Source: Dolomedes plantarius
Lineage: Eukaryota; Arthropoda; Arachnida; Araneae; Dolomedidae
Direction: 5' to 3'
NCBI GenBank assembly: GCA_907164885.2
Contig: OU015501.1
Span: 58,287,769-58,351,768, forward strand
DNA: 64,000 nucleotides
A model generated the notes under the pieces. The model was not told the origin of the DNA and searched no databases. It saw nothing but the letters and a program-made list of their open reading frames with translations. Position 1 is the first letter of the stretch, and each line of letters opens with the position of its first letter. Of the stretch, positions 1-12,187 are shown piece by piece. A program made the position numbers and the translations under genes.

Positions 1-416
1 ATAGTAGAAACTGATATTCGAAAAAGTGTTTGATAATTAATCAAGGTTTTACTATAACTGAATTGAAGATTAATCATGTTTTCCTAACCGAGAAATTTTT
101 CAAACCAAACAGGTAGCTTGTCAATTAAGATTCTTTCTATGATTCTTTTAAAAAAATTGAAACATATTTTTTTTTATAAGTTGAATTATAGAAACCGCGA
201 AAAACGGGAGATTTCTTTAAAAAAAACCCATAACGTTTAGAAAAGTGTTGCGATGAGGTTGCGATGAATTATAGAAACCGCGAAAAACGGGAGATTTCTT
301 TAAAAAAAAACCCATAACGTTTAGAAAAGTGTTGCGATGAGGAATCAAAATGGCGGCCCTAAATTTTAGCGGCCCTGGGCGGTTGCCCAGTTCGCCACCC
401 CCTAAGCACGGCCCTG
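1..416 (-). mobile_element. Non-autonomous TIR element, cut by window edge
   Basis: The segment matches the reverse complement of 49479-49770 over nearly its whole length, so it is a dispersed repeat. Its right end, CCTAAGCACGGCCCTG, is the complement of the end CAGGGCCGTGCTTAGG seen at 49479, which looks like a terminal inverted repeat. The other end lies beyond base 1. No coding capacity is visible; open frames here are chance readings. Between 343 and 416 this copy has a GC-rich subterminal stretch that is shorter in the 49-kb copy. The superfamily is not determined. Confidence 0.6.
183..342. repeat. 83-bp direct tandem duplication
   Basis: A unit beginning GAATTATAGAAACCGCG at 183 is repeated from 266, nearly identical, ending at GCGATGAGG. 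The related copy at 49.5 kb has one unit only, so this is a local duplication inside the MITE. Confidence 0.85.
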
Positions 417-887
417 GTAATCCTACATTAAAAATCAACAAACAATATTTTATTGTTCGTTTGGAAGATTAAGAATTGGATTGAACATGGAAAAGTGTAT
501 CTACTGTGCAAGACATATAGGCGCATCTTAGAAATGTGTGCATAATTTTGAGAAGGAATAACATGAAAAAATGATAATTATATGACCTTGGTTACATGGC
601 GGTGTTGTATCTTTCAGATCATAAAATGAAATTGGACGGTTATCCTGGAGTTTTGTTTTTGATGCGACAGCAAAAATTATGAAATGCCTAATAAATATTG
701 CATTCAGCTTATTAAACGAGTGTGGCAATTCTACTGTCTGATCCAGGGTTGTAAATGAAACAGCACATTCTACACTAAATTACATTTATTTTCTATACTA
801 CGGACATCACAAAACGGACAATAAATCTTATAATCTTATATTCTGAGATTCGAAAAATGGAGCTCCATCGCTCATGCCAGTCTCGCT
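417..887. other. AT-rich unassigned sequence
   Basis: No gene, repeat pair or RNA signature was recognised. Short open frames here have no family resemblance. Confidence 0.5.
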
Positions 888-889
888 TA

Positions 890-2362
890 CAGTCCGACCA
901 CGGAAGCGAGGTCCCTGGAAGCTGTTACGCATGCGCGAGAAAAGCTAGTCTACTTAGAAAATAGGGGAAAACGTCATATTTTCGGATGTGTTTGTTTATG
1001 AAATACGGAATGTATTTCAGACTGCTTTTTGTCCGCAATTTTAAAGTTATTTTTAAAACTTTATTTTTGATCGAATATGTGAATAATACTTTCAAAATAA
1101 TAAAAAGAAAGAAGCAAATCTATTTAAAAAATAGGAGTGTTATAGGAGTGGATATTTTCGGGTGTGTTTGTTTAAGAACTGCGAAAGAATGTTTTCAACC
1201 AACTTTCTTTTTCAGAATTTTTCTTTTGATTGAATGTATAAATAAAAACCGAAAAACATATTAAAATGAGGGTTTGAAAAATTCCATTTTTAAGTGATAT
1301 ATTGTAATAACATAAACATATATATATATATATATACAATGCAATAAAAATAATATATTTGATTCACAGTTTTACAATTTGCAGAAATAATTAGGATATA
1401 CAACTCAAAATTTTCAATCTTTTGTGATTAGCAATAAAAAATTTAAAATGAATTTAAGATCTTTCTCATAATTTTATAAATAATCAAAGTGTGAATATGA
1501 GATGCAAATTTATAATTTCAGTCTTCTATGATAATTAAAAATCTAGATTTAAAAAATGCATTTTATTGTAAATTAAATTAATTTAAAAAATGGTATATTT
1601 ACATTCACTGTGATATTTATAAGAGCTGCAGAAAAAATACATCAATGATCGGTAAAAAAATTTTTCTTTTATTTTTGTATCAAAAACTATCAAATAAAAT
1701 CAATGAAAAATCTAATATTCATCTGATGAAATATCCGAATCACTGTCCGTGTCTGAAATATGTATTTGCAGAGGATCAACCAAATCTTCAATCACACCAT
1801 CCCTTTTCCAATACATATTTTCTAATGAAACAACATGAGAGCTATTGTTGATACTATTGAATTGTTGGTACTATTTTATGGACAGCATAAAATTCATGAA
1901 TTGTTCTTCGAATTACATCGCAATCAAAATTATCTAAAGCTACGTTTTCGGTGGTTCTTTTTTCCTTACGTTTCCTCGGAGATTCAAATTTTGGAGTTTC
2001 TTCACCCTTTGCTTCTCTGCGTATTTTTTTTACACTGGACATTGATATCTCGGTCATTTCACATTTCCTTCTAGTGCTTCTTTATCACACAATTTAATTT
2101 CATTGTGTATTATACGTTTACAATCACTACGGAACGGCTTATTCCTAGCAGTTGTGTTGGGTAAAGGATCCATTAATTTTAATATAATAATCAAAATAAC
2201 AGACGAGGAAAAAGCAAGCAAATGCAGTTAGTAACCAATTCTAAAGAATGTCGAGAGAATACGAGACTTTCCCCCCTCCTTCCTCAGCAGCCTTACCTAC
2301 AAGGTGAATAGAATCGTCTTGGCACTATGCCAACCGTGGTTCTTCGTTCTGTGGTCGGACAG
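890..2362 (-). mobile_element. Tc1/mariner-superfamily element, internally deleted
   Basis: The ends are CAGTCCGACCAC at 890 and its near-perfect complement GTGGTCGGACAG ending at 2362. TA dinucleotides lie directly outside both ends (888-889 and 2363-2364), the target duplication expected of IS630/Tc1/mariner elements. The 1473-bp body carries a short minus-strand pseudogene made of the two extremities of a transposase, so it is a deletion derivative that would depend on a complete relative. The interior left half is very AT-rich and noncoding. Confidence 0.65.
1712..2173 (-). pseudogene. Transposase remnant: N-terminus joined to acidic C-terminus
   Basis: Reading minus from the ATG at 2173, a basic segment with a likely helix-turn-helix (FRSDCKRIIHNEI, then SSVKKIRREAK) is followed by the motif NFDCDVIRRTIHEFY. 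That motif resembles the linker ahead of the DDE domain in a family of arthropod IS630-like transposases. After about 45 further bases the frame changes to an acidic tail (YWKRDGVIEDLVDPL, then a D/S-rich end) of the kind that closes the same proteins. The DDE catalytic core is absent. At least two frameshifts occur, one near 2060 and one near 1830, and stops interrupt the junction. It cannot encode an active enzyme. The family match is from memory. Confidence 0.5.
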
Positions 2363-2420
2363 TACTCGGTTACTCTGCTCTACCAAAACAAAAGTACTTA
2401 CACAGGGAGAGAGTGCGTTA

Positions 2421-2434
2421 CAGCGCCATCTAGA
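2421..2434 (-). promoter_or_regulatory. CTCF-like motif candidate
   Basis: On the minus strand this reads CTAGATGGCGCTG, close to the arthropod CTCF core (AGRTGGCGC). A match this short can arise by chance, and nothing nearby shows a promoter. Confidence 0.25.
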
Positions 2435-2559
2435 GATCGTAAATTTGAAGTTGAAACAACGAGTATCTGATCTCTATGATGCAGTAAACGATGGGAAAGT
2501 TGTTGTTGCCAATGCCCCCTGGCCTGAAGTGTTCCACACCAGGTTCATATAAGCTTTGC

Positions 2560-2835
2560 AGGCTGAGGAGTGCAGCTACGGTTTACTATATGCACCAAAA
2601 GGGTAGGAGTCCGCCTTAGCTAGGTGCCACCTAAATTTTGACAGAGGACCCCCAGGGAAAACATCTAGGGGGATTGTACCCTCTCTCACACTCCCTGACA
2701 TCATAGAGGGACGTTCATATCTACGGATTTAACGTGCCCATATTCGTGGGGGTATTTAATAGCGCTTGTCGGAATTCGAACCGAGAATCCTAGGTGCCGA
2801 AAGCCAACGTGCACCAATAGGCTGCCTCGGGCCCA
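2560..2835 (-). mobile_element. tRNA-derived SINE-like repeat
   Basis: On the minus strand a tRNA-like head begins near 2830: an A-box-like TATTGGTGCACGTTGG is followed at the normal distance by the B-box GGTTCGAATTCC. A tRNA-unrelated body follows, containing the GC-rich stretch around 2640-2700. No poly(A) tail or flanking duplication was found, so the left boundary is an estimate. Confidence 0.5.
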
Positions 2836-4425
2836 CGATGAGAGCGTATATGGCATTAATGCTGTCACGAAAATGGGAGTGATAATTTTGAATTTGGGAA
2901 AAGTTAATGTGATACGCCTTGAAACAAATATATTCCCCATTTATGATAAGTATTGAAAGTGATGGTATATCTAAAATATCAGAACACCTGGGAAATAAAA
3001 TTTAGGATTACCGAAAAATGGAATATTTCAAACTTTTTGTGACAGTCACTGTTTCGCTCCTATAAGTTTAACTTTTTTCTTTCCAAAGATATTATGGCAA
3101 CATTTATCGCATGAAAAAACAAAACAAAACAAAAAAACAGACTGAGGATGAGGATTTGATTCTATGAATTCAAATCGAACGAAAAAATTGAAAAACACTA
3201 GAAGGAGGTAATTCAAGAGTGTTTACTGGATTCAAATTGCATTTATCTAGGGATACAACAGTGATTTTGGATGATGTCTCTAAATTGTTATACAAACATC
3301 AAAAGAGAAAATTAGAAAAAAAAATAACTGTGAAGTGTAAATTTACTATAAAAATTTTTTCTAATCTTGTGTGAGATATTTTTACTCGTGTGTATTTTGG
3401 CATAGCACAGTTATAAAAGAAAAAAAAAGTAGGGAGAACAAAGCCATCCAAATTCATGATAACAGCTAATAGAAATGGACATTAATATAAATAGTATTTC
3501 CTTCATCAATGAAAGAAGATAAATATAAACAAAAAGTTGAGACTGAAAACCTAAACCTCATGGGGCCTCCCATAAAAATTCAATTTTAATAATAGCATTT
3601 TTGTTCAATATTGTGGACACTAACATTTAAAGACGGCTTGTTTCTGAATAAATATGTGATCTTGAAGATGCACACACATTAGCGCTAAACAATCTTTCAA
3701 ACAAACGGATATCTCGTTTAAGATTTCCATCAAAACTTTTGTATGAATAGAGTCTAAGACAAAATAGGGCAAACATGATAAAACTTTAACTAATAACGTG
3801 TGATTAACTAATCGGACTTCAAATCATAAAAAAAGCGAGTATTTATACCTGATATAAATAAATAAATAAGTAAAATCAACTCTTATATGTCGTCCTTACA
3901 ATACATACTGCTCAAAAGTATACCTCACCATTTTTACCAGACAAGTTTATTATTTTTTTTCCCCACTACCTGAATCGCTGAGGCTAAAACGAGTATGAGA
4001 TTTGTGCTTTATTACTTTCCCCATCCCGAAATGTCACTTTTTGTTGTTTTCACTTTCAAGAGTGTTATCTTGCACACATAACGAGGCGCTAAATAAGCTT
4101 TTACTTTTAAATAAGAAACGTAAATAACGATATACCTTGTTAACCATAACTTTCTTACCATAATCTCTTGCAGAAATAAGAACAGAAACTGCCATTTTAT
4201 GAATACAAACTAGATTTTTCTTTATTTTTGCTTCTTAAAGTTTGGCAAACTTTATAAGAAATGGTATCTAGAAGGACTACTTTTGAGGCTAACATAAATT
4301 ATGATTTCCAGAAAGAAAAAAAAATTTATACTTGTTCATTCTGAACTGTCTGAAAAATTATAAAACATTCCCAATTTCAAAATTATTTTGGCTTAGTAAA
4401 ATGATGAAATAGATTTTCATTATTT
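2836..4425. other. AT-rich unassigned sequence
   Basis: About 1.6 kb with no recognisable coding region, inverted repeat or RNA. A few A-runs and short TA tracts are the only structure. Confidence 0.5.
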
Positions 4426-4439
4426 ATGTATTAAATGTT

Positions 4440-4676
4440 TTTTTTTTTTTTTTTTTTATCCAATGCGGAGGCACTTGTATTTCAAACATTGACCCTTACT
4501 ACGCCGCAGTTTTACTGTCCATTTTATTGTGGGGGCACCATATAGGCGGACAGCATTACCCCCTATGAAGGGACGACACGAACGGAGGCATTTTTCGTGG
4601 CGCAACGCTGGGACTCGATCTGAGCACCCTCAGCACCGAAAACCAGCGCGCTGTACCACTGGGCCGCCACAAGCCC
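4440..4676 (-). mobile_element. tRNA-derived SINE with 14-bp target duplication
   Basis: The element is flanked by the perfect direct repeat ATGTATTAAATGTT (4426-4439 and 4677-4690). Read on the minus strand it has a tRNA-like head with A-box AGTGGTACAGCGCG and B-box GATCGAGTCCC, a 150-bp unrelated body, and a poly(A) tail (the T-run at 4440-4456). Head, A-tail and target duplication together show LINE-mediated retrotransposition. The family differs from the SINEs at 18.1, 23.8 and 32.1 kb. Confidence 0.85.
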
Positions 4677-4690
4677 ATGTATTAAATGTT

Positions 4691-7130
4691 AATTTCAATG
4701 AAATATCAGTTTGGTGTTTTCCCTCTAGTTCCATAAATGTAAAGTTTATACTGTATTTTTTTGAAATCCGAAATGATTTATGTTCTTAGCCGTATTTAAA
4801 ACAATACGGCAGACACAATCTAAACAGTCTTGGCTCTGAATATTAAACTTCAGGAAAAGATGTTTAAAGACATATATAAACTAGTTTCTAATTTCGTAAA
4901 ACTTCTGTTGCCTTTAGAAATTACATATGGTGTTAATACTTATGCTACCGTGCACAAGGAAGATTAGTTAAAAAAAAAAGAAGAAAAGAGATATTATACA
5001 CCGGAAAATCGAAAACCAATCCAATACAAGTACAGGTAACAACTCCATTTTGCTTAGTATGAAATATCTCCAAAGTGTCAAAAAGCTGGGAATGCAAGCG
5101 TATTATTTTATCTTTTTAATAAGGCTGTAAAGATTTAAAATATGCGTTTAATAGGGTTAAATATAACTGTAGATAATAAATTTTATAGAGTCTCATTTAG
5201 TAAGCTATTAATCTCTGTAACCTCACTTAATTAACTACCACATAATAATAAAAATATCTACTTAAACAAGGTGCCCCTCAATCCAGTATCTTGACTAACC
5301 TTTGTAAAACGAATAGAAATTTTATTCTTTTTAGATGTATAAATCATGTTATCATAGTTAAAATTACTAATAATCAAAATATTAATATATTTTCAACTAT
5401 GTTAAACGTATCAGCAGCGATAATTCTCATAATACTAATTTTCTTAATCGTAATCTTATCATAATACTTAAGGAATTAAAATATTATATGCTCATATGTG
5501 CGTAAATCACAGTTATATTATTTACATAAGCATGCTCTTCAATAACTAAAAGGATTTTTAAAATTCTAATATTATTGTTACGACCACCTTTATATCGGAA
5601 AGAAAATTTATATCCGACAGCTTTGGAAACTCTTTATTTTTCCTTCTTAATCAAAACAGAAAAGAGGTCTGTTGTTTTTGCATCCTCGCAAAAGTCAGTC
5701 ATCAGGTTATATCTAACCAGCAAAGCAGCTCGTTGCCTGAGTTGTAATACATGTCAACTTTTGGCACACCTCAAACATCTGTTTATTTCAGTTTTAAAAT
5801 CAACACAGATGCGTTTCTTAACATCTGCGGCTCAAATATAATTATCAAATAACTATTTATCACAAAGCTGACTGCTACTGTCTGATAAAAGTACTCAGTT
5901 TCCTCATTAATTTCATGCACAAAATTCTCATGCTAGAAATTTTATTTATAAAAAGTTGCATTAAAAACTTTTGAAAAGAGTGTTTAAAACTCATTTATAA
6001 TATTAGACCATTTTAAATTTTCCATTGCCATCTTATTTTTTAGAACGATAGGAAACCAAATTTATTCACTCATTTAGTTTAACAGAATATGGAATTGAAA
6101 TATTCGTGAAGTTATTTGACAAACGAAGATTTTGAGCCTAAAATAGACGCTTTTGTAATTTTCAACAAGCAAACAAGTACACGTGTAATCTGCTAAATTA
6201 GCATAATATTTTCACAAACAATAATTAATATAATATTACTTTTAATGCCTTAATAACTCAGTTTTTGTCCTATTCACAAATTCATTATTTCTATGCGGAT
6301 GTAGAACATTTCCCCCTTTTCTAGAACTATGCCAAACACAATTCATGTTATTGAGAAAATAAGTACGTAATAACTTAACTCTAAGTCGAAAGTAATATAC
6401 TTTTAAAAAGGAGAATGTCACCCAAAAATTGATAGGAAGACACTAGAAATTCTCTTGAAAGCATGTTACTAAACGTAGTTGCTGTTCTTAACATAGAAAA
6501 ATTGGGGGAGCTAATTTTATGTCCAGTAGAACTACACTTTCGTTACTGATTTCCTTTTCGTTTGTCTACTATAAACGAAAATTTTCTCAGAGAAAATAGT
6601 TTACGGAAGAGATGTTAAATTTATGCTATATATTATTTACTAAGAATACACAAAATGTTGCCAAAATAAGTATAGCTGGTTGGTTACGTGTTATGCGTGT
6701 GAGTGAGTGAGAGAGAGAGAGAGAGAAAGAGACAGAAAACTTTATACTCATGTTAACTGAAATATTTAACTAAATTTACAATCACTTTCGTCATTAAAAT
6801 ATATCGTAACATGATTTATGCCTGAATAACAACGCTGTACAGAGAAATTTTGGCTATGAAAAGCATGAAAATGTCGTTTAAAAACTCCATTACCCTTTTA
6901 TTCCCTAGTGACATAGAGGAATTTTTTTAATCAGATAATGTGGATGGGTTTGCTTCTTTGTTTGTTCTTGAGAAAAACAGATGATAAAATGCACTGAGTA
7001 CAATATGGAAAAAAAAAAAACATTTTCCGTCACAGCGAAACTGTCGATAAACCATAAACAATTGCCTTTAAAAGGTACAGTCATAGATATTTATATTTAT
7101 GTAAGAAGGTCTTTTCTAGTTCAAATAATA
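4691..7130. other. AT-rich unassigned sequence
   Basis: About 2.4 kb without a supported gene. There is a short GA-repeat near 6705-6725. Open frames such as the one at 5575-5841 show no family resemblance and have the composition of random AT-rich DNA. Confidence 0.5.
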
Positions 7131-8432
7131 CAGAGGCTGTTCGCGCATTTTTTAGACGATTTTGGTAAGCGGTAATAAAAAATCGTTTGTTGCAAAAGAA
7201 ATAATTGCAATTGTACTATGTTTTCAAAAGTCAAAATTATCATTTGCGGCTTGAAAGTTTTGTTCTTATTAAAAATGGCGTTTTTAACAAAGCAGCGGTT
7301 CGAAGGCTACATTTATGCTCTTTCCGAAGAGAAATATGCATACTCCGTTATCCAAAAACGATGTGAGAGTCATGGTTTTGTGATATCTAAAGCGTCGATA
7401 GGTAATATCGTCAGCAAGAAAGGAAAAAAACGTCAAATTGGAGCCTCAAATGGGACAAAAATTCCAAACAAGTATCCAAGGTAAAAACGGACATCTTCGA
7501 CTATTGCAAAGGTACGTTGTTTAATGTTAAAAGAAAATCCCCCTAGTCAAAGAACAGTTGCAAAATCATTAAAATGCTCGGTGTTAACTGTAAACAAAAT
7601 GATAAACGTTGATTTAAATCTTAAGAAAGCGAAAAAACGCAATGTGCATCGTCTTCTTCCAAATCATATCGCTGAACGCAGGACACGCTGCAGAATTCTA
7701 TATGAGAAGCACTTATCCAAAGAAAAATGGAAAACAATTGTCACAATGGATGAATCATGGGTGTATTTAAATGATTGCAACAAAAAAAGAGCCATTTATT
7801 TTCATAAAAGGGGAGAAAAAAATTTAAGTCCATGGTTCAAAGAATCGAAAGAAAGTTTTTCCTAGGGATTCATGATTGTTGCTGGTTTTTCTTATAATGG
7901 CAAGTTAAAAATAAAGAGAGTGGAAAAAAATGTCAAGATTAACTCCAAATACTATCAGGAACATATTTTATCGCCAATTTTTCTGAATGAAATACCATCG
8001 CTTTACCCGCAGTGCCATCAATCTGTGAGACTCCATCAGGACAAAGCTAGCAGTCACACATCAAAATCCACTGTAAATTTCCTAAAAGAAATGGAACAAA
8101 AAACTGGTATCAAGGCCATACCCTTCACTGATATCCCTACTAAATTTCCCGTTGTATCACCTATGGATTTTTGTGCTTTCGGACTTTTAAAATCTGCATT
8201 ATCCAAACGTCGTCCCAAAACCCTTACAGGACTCTGGAAAGCTGTTCAGGAGGAATGGGATAGAATACCTCTTCTGACACTTCAAAAGGCATTATTATCC
8301 TGGAAATTGCGGTGTCGAAAGATAGTTCAGAATAAGGGATGTCAAATAGAACATTTAAAACACAAGAATTTTATGTAATTTAGTTTTGTGAATACAATAT
8401 ACATCGTCTAAAAAATGTGTGAACAGCCTCTG
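7131..8432 (+). mobile_element. Mariner-like transposon (rosa-type spacing)
   Basis: The terminal inverted repeats begin CAGAGGCTGTTCGCGCATTT on the left, with the complement of CAGAGGCTGTTCACACATTT on the right, and continue through TTTTAGACGAT. Both ends abut TA. The 1302-bp length and single transposase frame match mariner. It is not embedded in a TA microsatellite, unlike most DNA transposons here. Confidence 0.9.
7275..8378 (+). pseudogene. Mariner-like transposase, D,D41D, two in-frame stops
   Basis: One frame of 368 codons runs from the ATG at 7275 (MAFLTKQRFEG) to the stop at 8376-8378, broken only by TAA at 7482-7484 and TAG at 7863-7865. The N-terminal third would be the paired HTH DNA-binding region. 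Catalytic residues visible are the first Asp in VTMDESWV, the second in LHQDKASSH and the third in SPMDFCAFG. I count 41 residues between the second and third, which differs from the D34D of Mos1 and fits the rosa-like DD41D group known from insects. No frameshift was found. TIRs differ slightly, so the copy is not brand new. Without read-through it yields only fragments. Confidence 0.85.
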
Positions 8433-8639
8433 TAGAGTACTTTCTGACGTGTATAGGAAGTTTTCACAGGCAAGTCTGTACATTTATTGCAAAACCCTGA
8501 GCATCCTTTTCAAATTTCTCTGACCAGATGGGATTTATTGCGTTATCAAGACCTTGATCTCGGGTAAAAAGCTGTTCACGATTAAAGCATCATTTGACAG
8601 AGATGGCTTCTTTAATTTCAGTAACAGCCCAGTGGCGTG

Positions 8640-8802
8640 GCAAGCACAACTGGTGCTCGGGACACGATACCTTTTTGGCGCCCCCCATGGTCTTGGAGAC
8701 CAAATGGTCCAATGATCTTGGGGACCATTTAGCGCCCCCCTGCGAGTGGTGTCCGGGGCATGATAGATCCCATTGCCGTCCGCCCCCCTCTCTAAGACAC
8801 TG
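8640..8802. mobile_element. Small GC-rich MITE candidate
   Basis: The segment starts CAGTGGCGTGGCAAG and ends with the complement of CAGTGTCTTAGAG, a weak terminal inverted repeat. Composition is sharply GC-rich against its AT-rich surroundings. Inside, a unit containing GGTCTTGGAGACCA and GCGCCCCCC occurs twice. No clean target duplication was found. Confidence 0.4.
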
Positions 8803-8809
8803 GCTATGT

Positions 8810-10312
8810 ATTGACCCTATTGGATTCGCCCACCTCAATGTTAACCTATGGAGAAAATGTGTCCAAGGATTGCTGACTTGGATCGAAAGTTTTTTTAAAA
8901 ATTGTACTCCTTAATAGAGAAAGAAATTTCACATCTGAGGGCCAATTTTCGTATTTTTTTAATCAAATAATATTTTAAAATTTAAATTATTCGGGAACAA
9001 AATCTGGTCTAGTGTGTTTTAAACGCTAGACTCATTTTATTCCTTGAATGAGTACGGTCAACCGAGCTCTTTCTGTAAATCGCCGTCAAAATTCAGAACT
9101 TTTTAAAATGAATTACATAGAAGGTGAATGAAGTTAAATGAAAGAATAACAGCCATGTTTAAGCGGCACAAAATTCCACTGTTTCATTCGTAGACCATCA
9201 CCAAGATGCACTTGCAGTGAGCTTACGAGTAGGTATTATTGGTGACAACTTGATTGGAACATCATTTATCTCCGCGACGGAATCTTTTTGAAAGAAACTC
9301 TTACTGAACTGATGGAGGACTTTCCCACATTGTGCCCATAATGTCCTGAAATTTTGTAATCCCACATATGTCGAGTTTTGGATTCCGGATGAGTGACCAG
9401 TCGGCTGTTCTGAATAGATTACTTTGTTAGGAGCACATCAAATGCCTCGTTTACCTTCGATAAAATAAAGGATATTTGCAGCATGTAACGTAGTCCAAGA
9501 GAGATGTGTGTGTGTGGGGGGGGGGGGATTCGAGTGGGTTTCATACCATTATTCGGGTATCATTCGGCAACTGAACGCATAAATGTAGCGAGTACCTACT
9601 CGAATTTATTTTGTAATGTATTCAGTATGTTCACATAAGCTCTACAAATTAAATTTTGTTGAAATTCAAATAATACATTAGAACGCTGTCTACCAAGTAG
9701 TACCTTGTATTCACCGACTTGAACTGTCTGGTAAGAAATTAAGTTAAAAATTAGTCTTTTTCTTTTACTAGCTAATAATATATATGTATATCCTAAATTT
9801 CACTAATTAAACGCTCTCCTATTCACAGTTTCAGTTATATGAAGAAAAAAAAGATAGACATATCTCTCTTCCCCCCTGTAAAAGGAGCCGGCAAGTAAAT
9901 TCTGTCAAGAAAGTAAATTCAGCTGGTCCACAAAATGATTTAAGTGTATCGAATGGTTATTTCTTTCCACTCTTTTGACTTCTGCCATTTTTTCAACGCT
10001 TGAATGCTTAAGACAAGGCCGCTACCTGAGCTACTTACAGACGGACTTGAAAATTAATGAGAAATCATTTGCATACTGTTTTCATTAAAATACTCCATTA
10101 CGCTCTGTATTGTTCCTTCTTACGCAACCACGTCGATGAGCAATTTCAACATTTCATGGGAAAAATAATTTCAAGAAGGAAAAATCCCAGAGAACGTCTT
10201 TGTTGAATGCAGTTTTTTATCTGTATTTTTAGATTAATGTAGAACAATTGTGGCATTTACTCTTTCACAATTGTCCCAATAATAAATTATTCAGTGAATA
10301 TTTACTTAAACA
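8810..10312. other. AT-rich unassigned sequence
   Basis: About 1.5 kb without gene or transposon signatures. There is a short TG/G run at 9508-9528. A CA tract begins at 10313. Confidence 0.5.
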
Positions 10313-10313
10313 A

Positions 10314-10383
<70 letters not shown>
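10313..10383. repeat. (CA)n(TA)n microsatellite
   Basis: A CA tract passes into about 54 bp of pure TA and stops exactly at the left end of the element at 10384. Confidence 0.95.
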
Positions 10384-10385
<2 letters not shown>

Positions 10386-10758
10386 GTGGTTTGGTTCTAA
10401 AAGGGCCAATGTCAAAATTGTTAGTTTCGAGAAAAAGGCATTCAAAGATATTGAACATTTTGCTGAATGTTCTATCTTTCTTATACTGAGTGTCACAGTA
10501 TTATTTTTTTACTTGCTCATTGTTAGTGATAAAAGCATTATTTTTATCATATAAATTTGTTTTTATCTGTTACTATTTTATATAAGACATTGGCCCTTTT
10601 TGGACCTAAAGTTACTGCATCTTAAATGACATTGGCTGATATTGTTATTTGATATTGGCCTTTTTAGGATTAAAGATTTACTAAAACAGAAACTTTTGAT
10701 ATAAATAACTCAAAATCGTAAAAAATTGACATTGGCCCGTTTTAGAACTAAACCATAG
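10384..10758. mobile_element. Noncoding TIR element with internal iterons (MITE)
   Basis: The left end CTGTGGTTTGGTTCTAAAAG is matched by the complement of CTATGGTTTAGTTCTAAAAC at the right end, and the similarity continues through GGGCCAATGTCAA, giving inverted repeats of about 38 bp. The interior right half repeats the same motif family in one direction (copies near 10588, 10627, 10650 and 10727, of the form ACATTGGCC plus TTTTWGGA plus TAAA). No coding capacity. Both ends lie in TA repeats, so the target duplication cannot be measured; TA is compatible. Confidence 0.75.
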
Positions 10759-10796
<38 letters not shown>

Positions 10797-12187
10797 CACT
10801 CTGTCACAAAAAAGGAACCCAGAAGGAAACGAGCTACTATCACGAAACTTAACATGTATGTAGTGTATGAGGAGATAAGCAAATGTTTATAAATTCAGAA
10901 GAACGAACAGTTTTATTAAGAGGATATGGCATGAAAAAGGTTACAAATCAGTAATTAGTAAATCCACCTCTGGCAGATATACAAGACGAAACACGGCGTG
11001 TCATCAAATCAATAAGGTCACCTATGACTTCCTGCGGAAGATCATGCCATAATCTTTGCAACTGGGCAGTTAATTCACCAGTATTCCGGGACGGCTGCAG
11101 TTGCCTTCCAAGCACGTCCCAGACGTGCTCTATTGGCGAGAGGTCTGGTGACCTGGAAGGCCATGGGAGTACGCCATATCCTTGGAGACATTGTTGGGAC
11201 AGTCGCACAGTATGTGGACGAGCATTGTCTTGCTGATAAATGGCACCTGGGCGACTTGATAGCATAGGCAGTACAACTGGCGTTAAAATCTCGTCCACGT
11301 AACTGCGTGCCGTCAAAGTGCGTTGAAGGACGACTAGAGGTGATCCGTGTGTCCCAACAAATCGCTCCCCACACTGTCACACCTTGTGTAATCACCGTAT
11401 GCCTCTCGACAACAAATGCTGGATCAAACCGGTGGCCTGGCCGCCTCCACACGCGTATACGCTGGTCATCAGCATTGAGACTGAATCGGGATTCATCGCT
11501 GAAGATCACACGCCTCCAGTCGGTCACAATCCAGCTTGCCCGAGGTCGGCAAAAATCCAATCGACACTGCCTATGATGTGGGGTCAGTGGTAGGCGTCTT
11601 AATGGACGTCGGCTCCCTATACCTGCCAGTCGTCTCCGAATGGTTTCCCTTGATACCACCGGATGTCTGGAAGGTGGTAAATGGCGTCGAACCGATTCTA
11701 GCTACGTTGTTGGTGCGGACGTGGCCGCTCCTTTGATTGCGCGATCCACTCGCGTATTTATGTTCCTGGGACGCCCTGACCCTCCGCGACGGTAGACTAT
11801 CCCTTCCGTGATCTATTGTTGCCAACACCGAGCAACTACCATATCGCTCCGATCGAGGTGGTCGAGCAGGTTCGATCAACCTGCTTCTCTGAGGCCTACT
11901 ATACGCCCTCTCTCAACGTCCGACAATTGTTCGTCTCAGAGGCATCTCTAGTCACAATGCCGTCCATCCAAGTCGACAGATTTGTTTGAATAACCCTATG
12001 GCAAGAAGCAATCATGCTTTTAAACTTTCCCAGCTGCGCATCTCATATGCGCATAGCGCGCTTACCCTTGTCTCATTGGCGTCGAAATTTTAATCATTTG
12101 CATATCTCTTACCAGACTACATTCCTGCGCCAAGTTTTGTGATAGTAGCTCGTTTCTTTCTGGGGGCATATATTTTTTTGTGACAGA

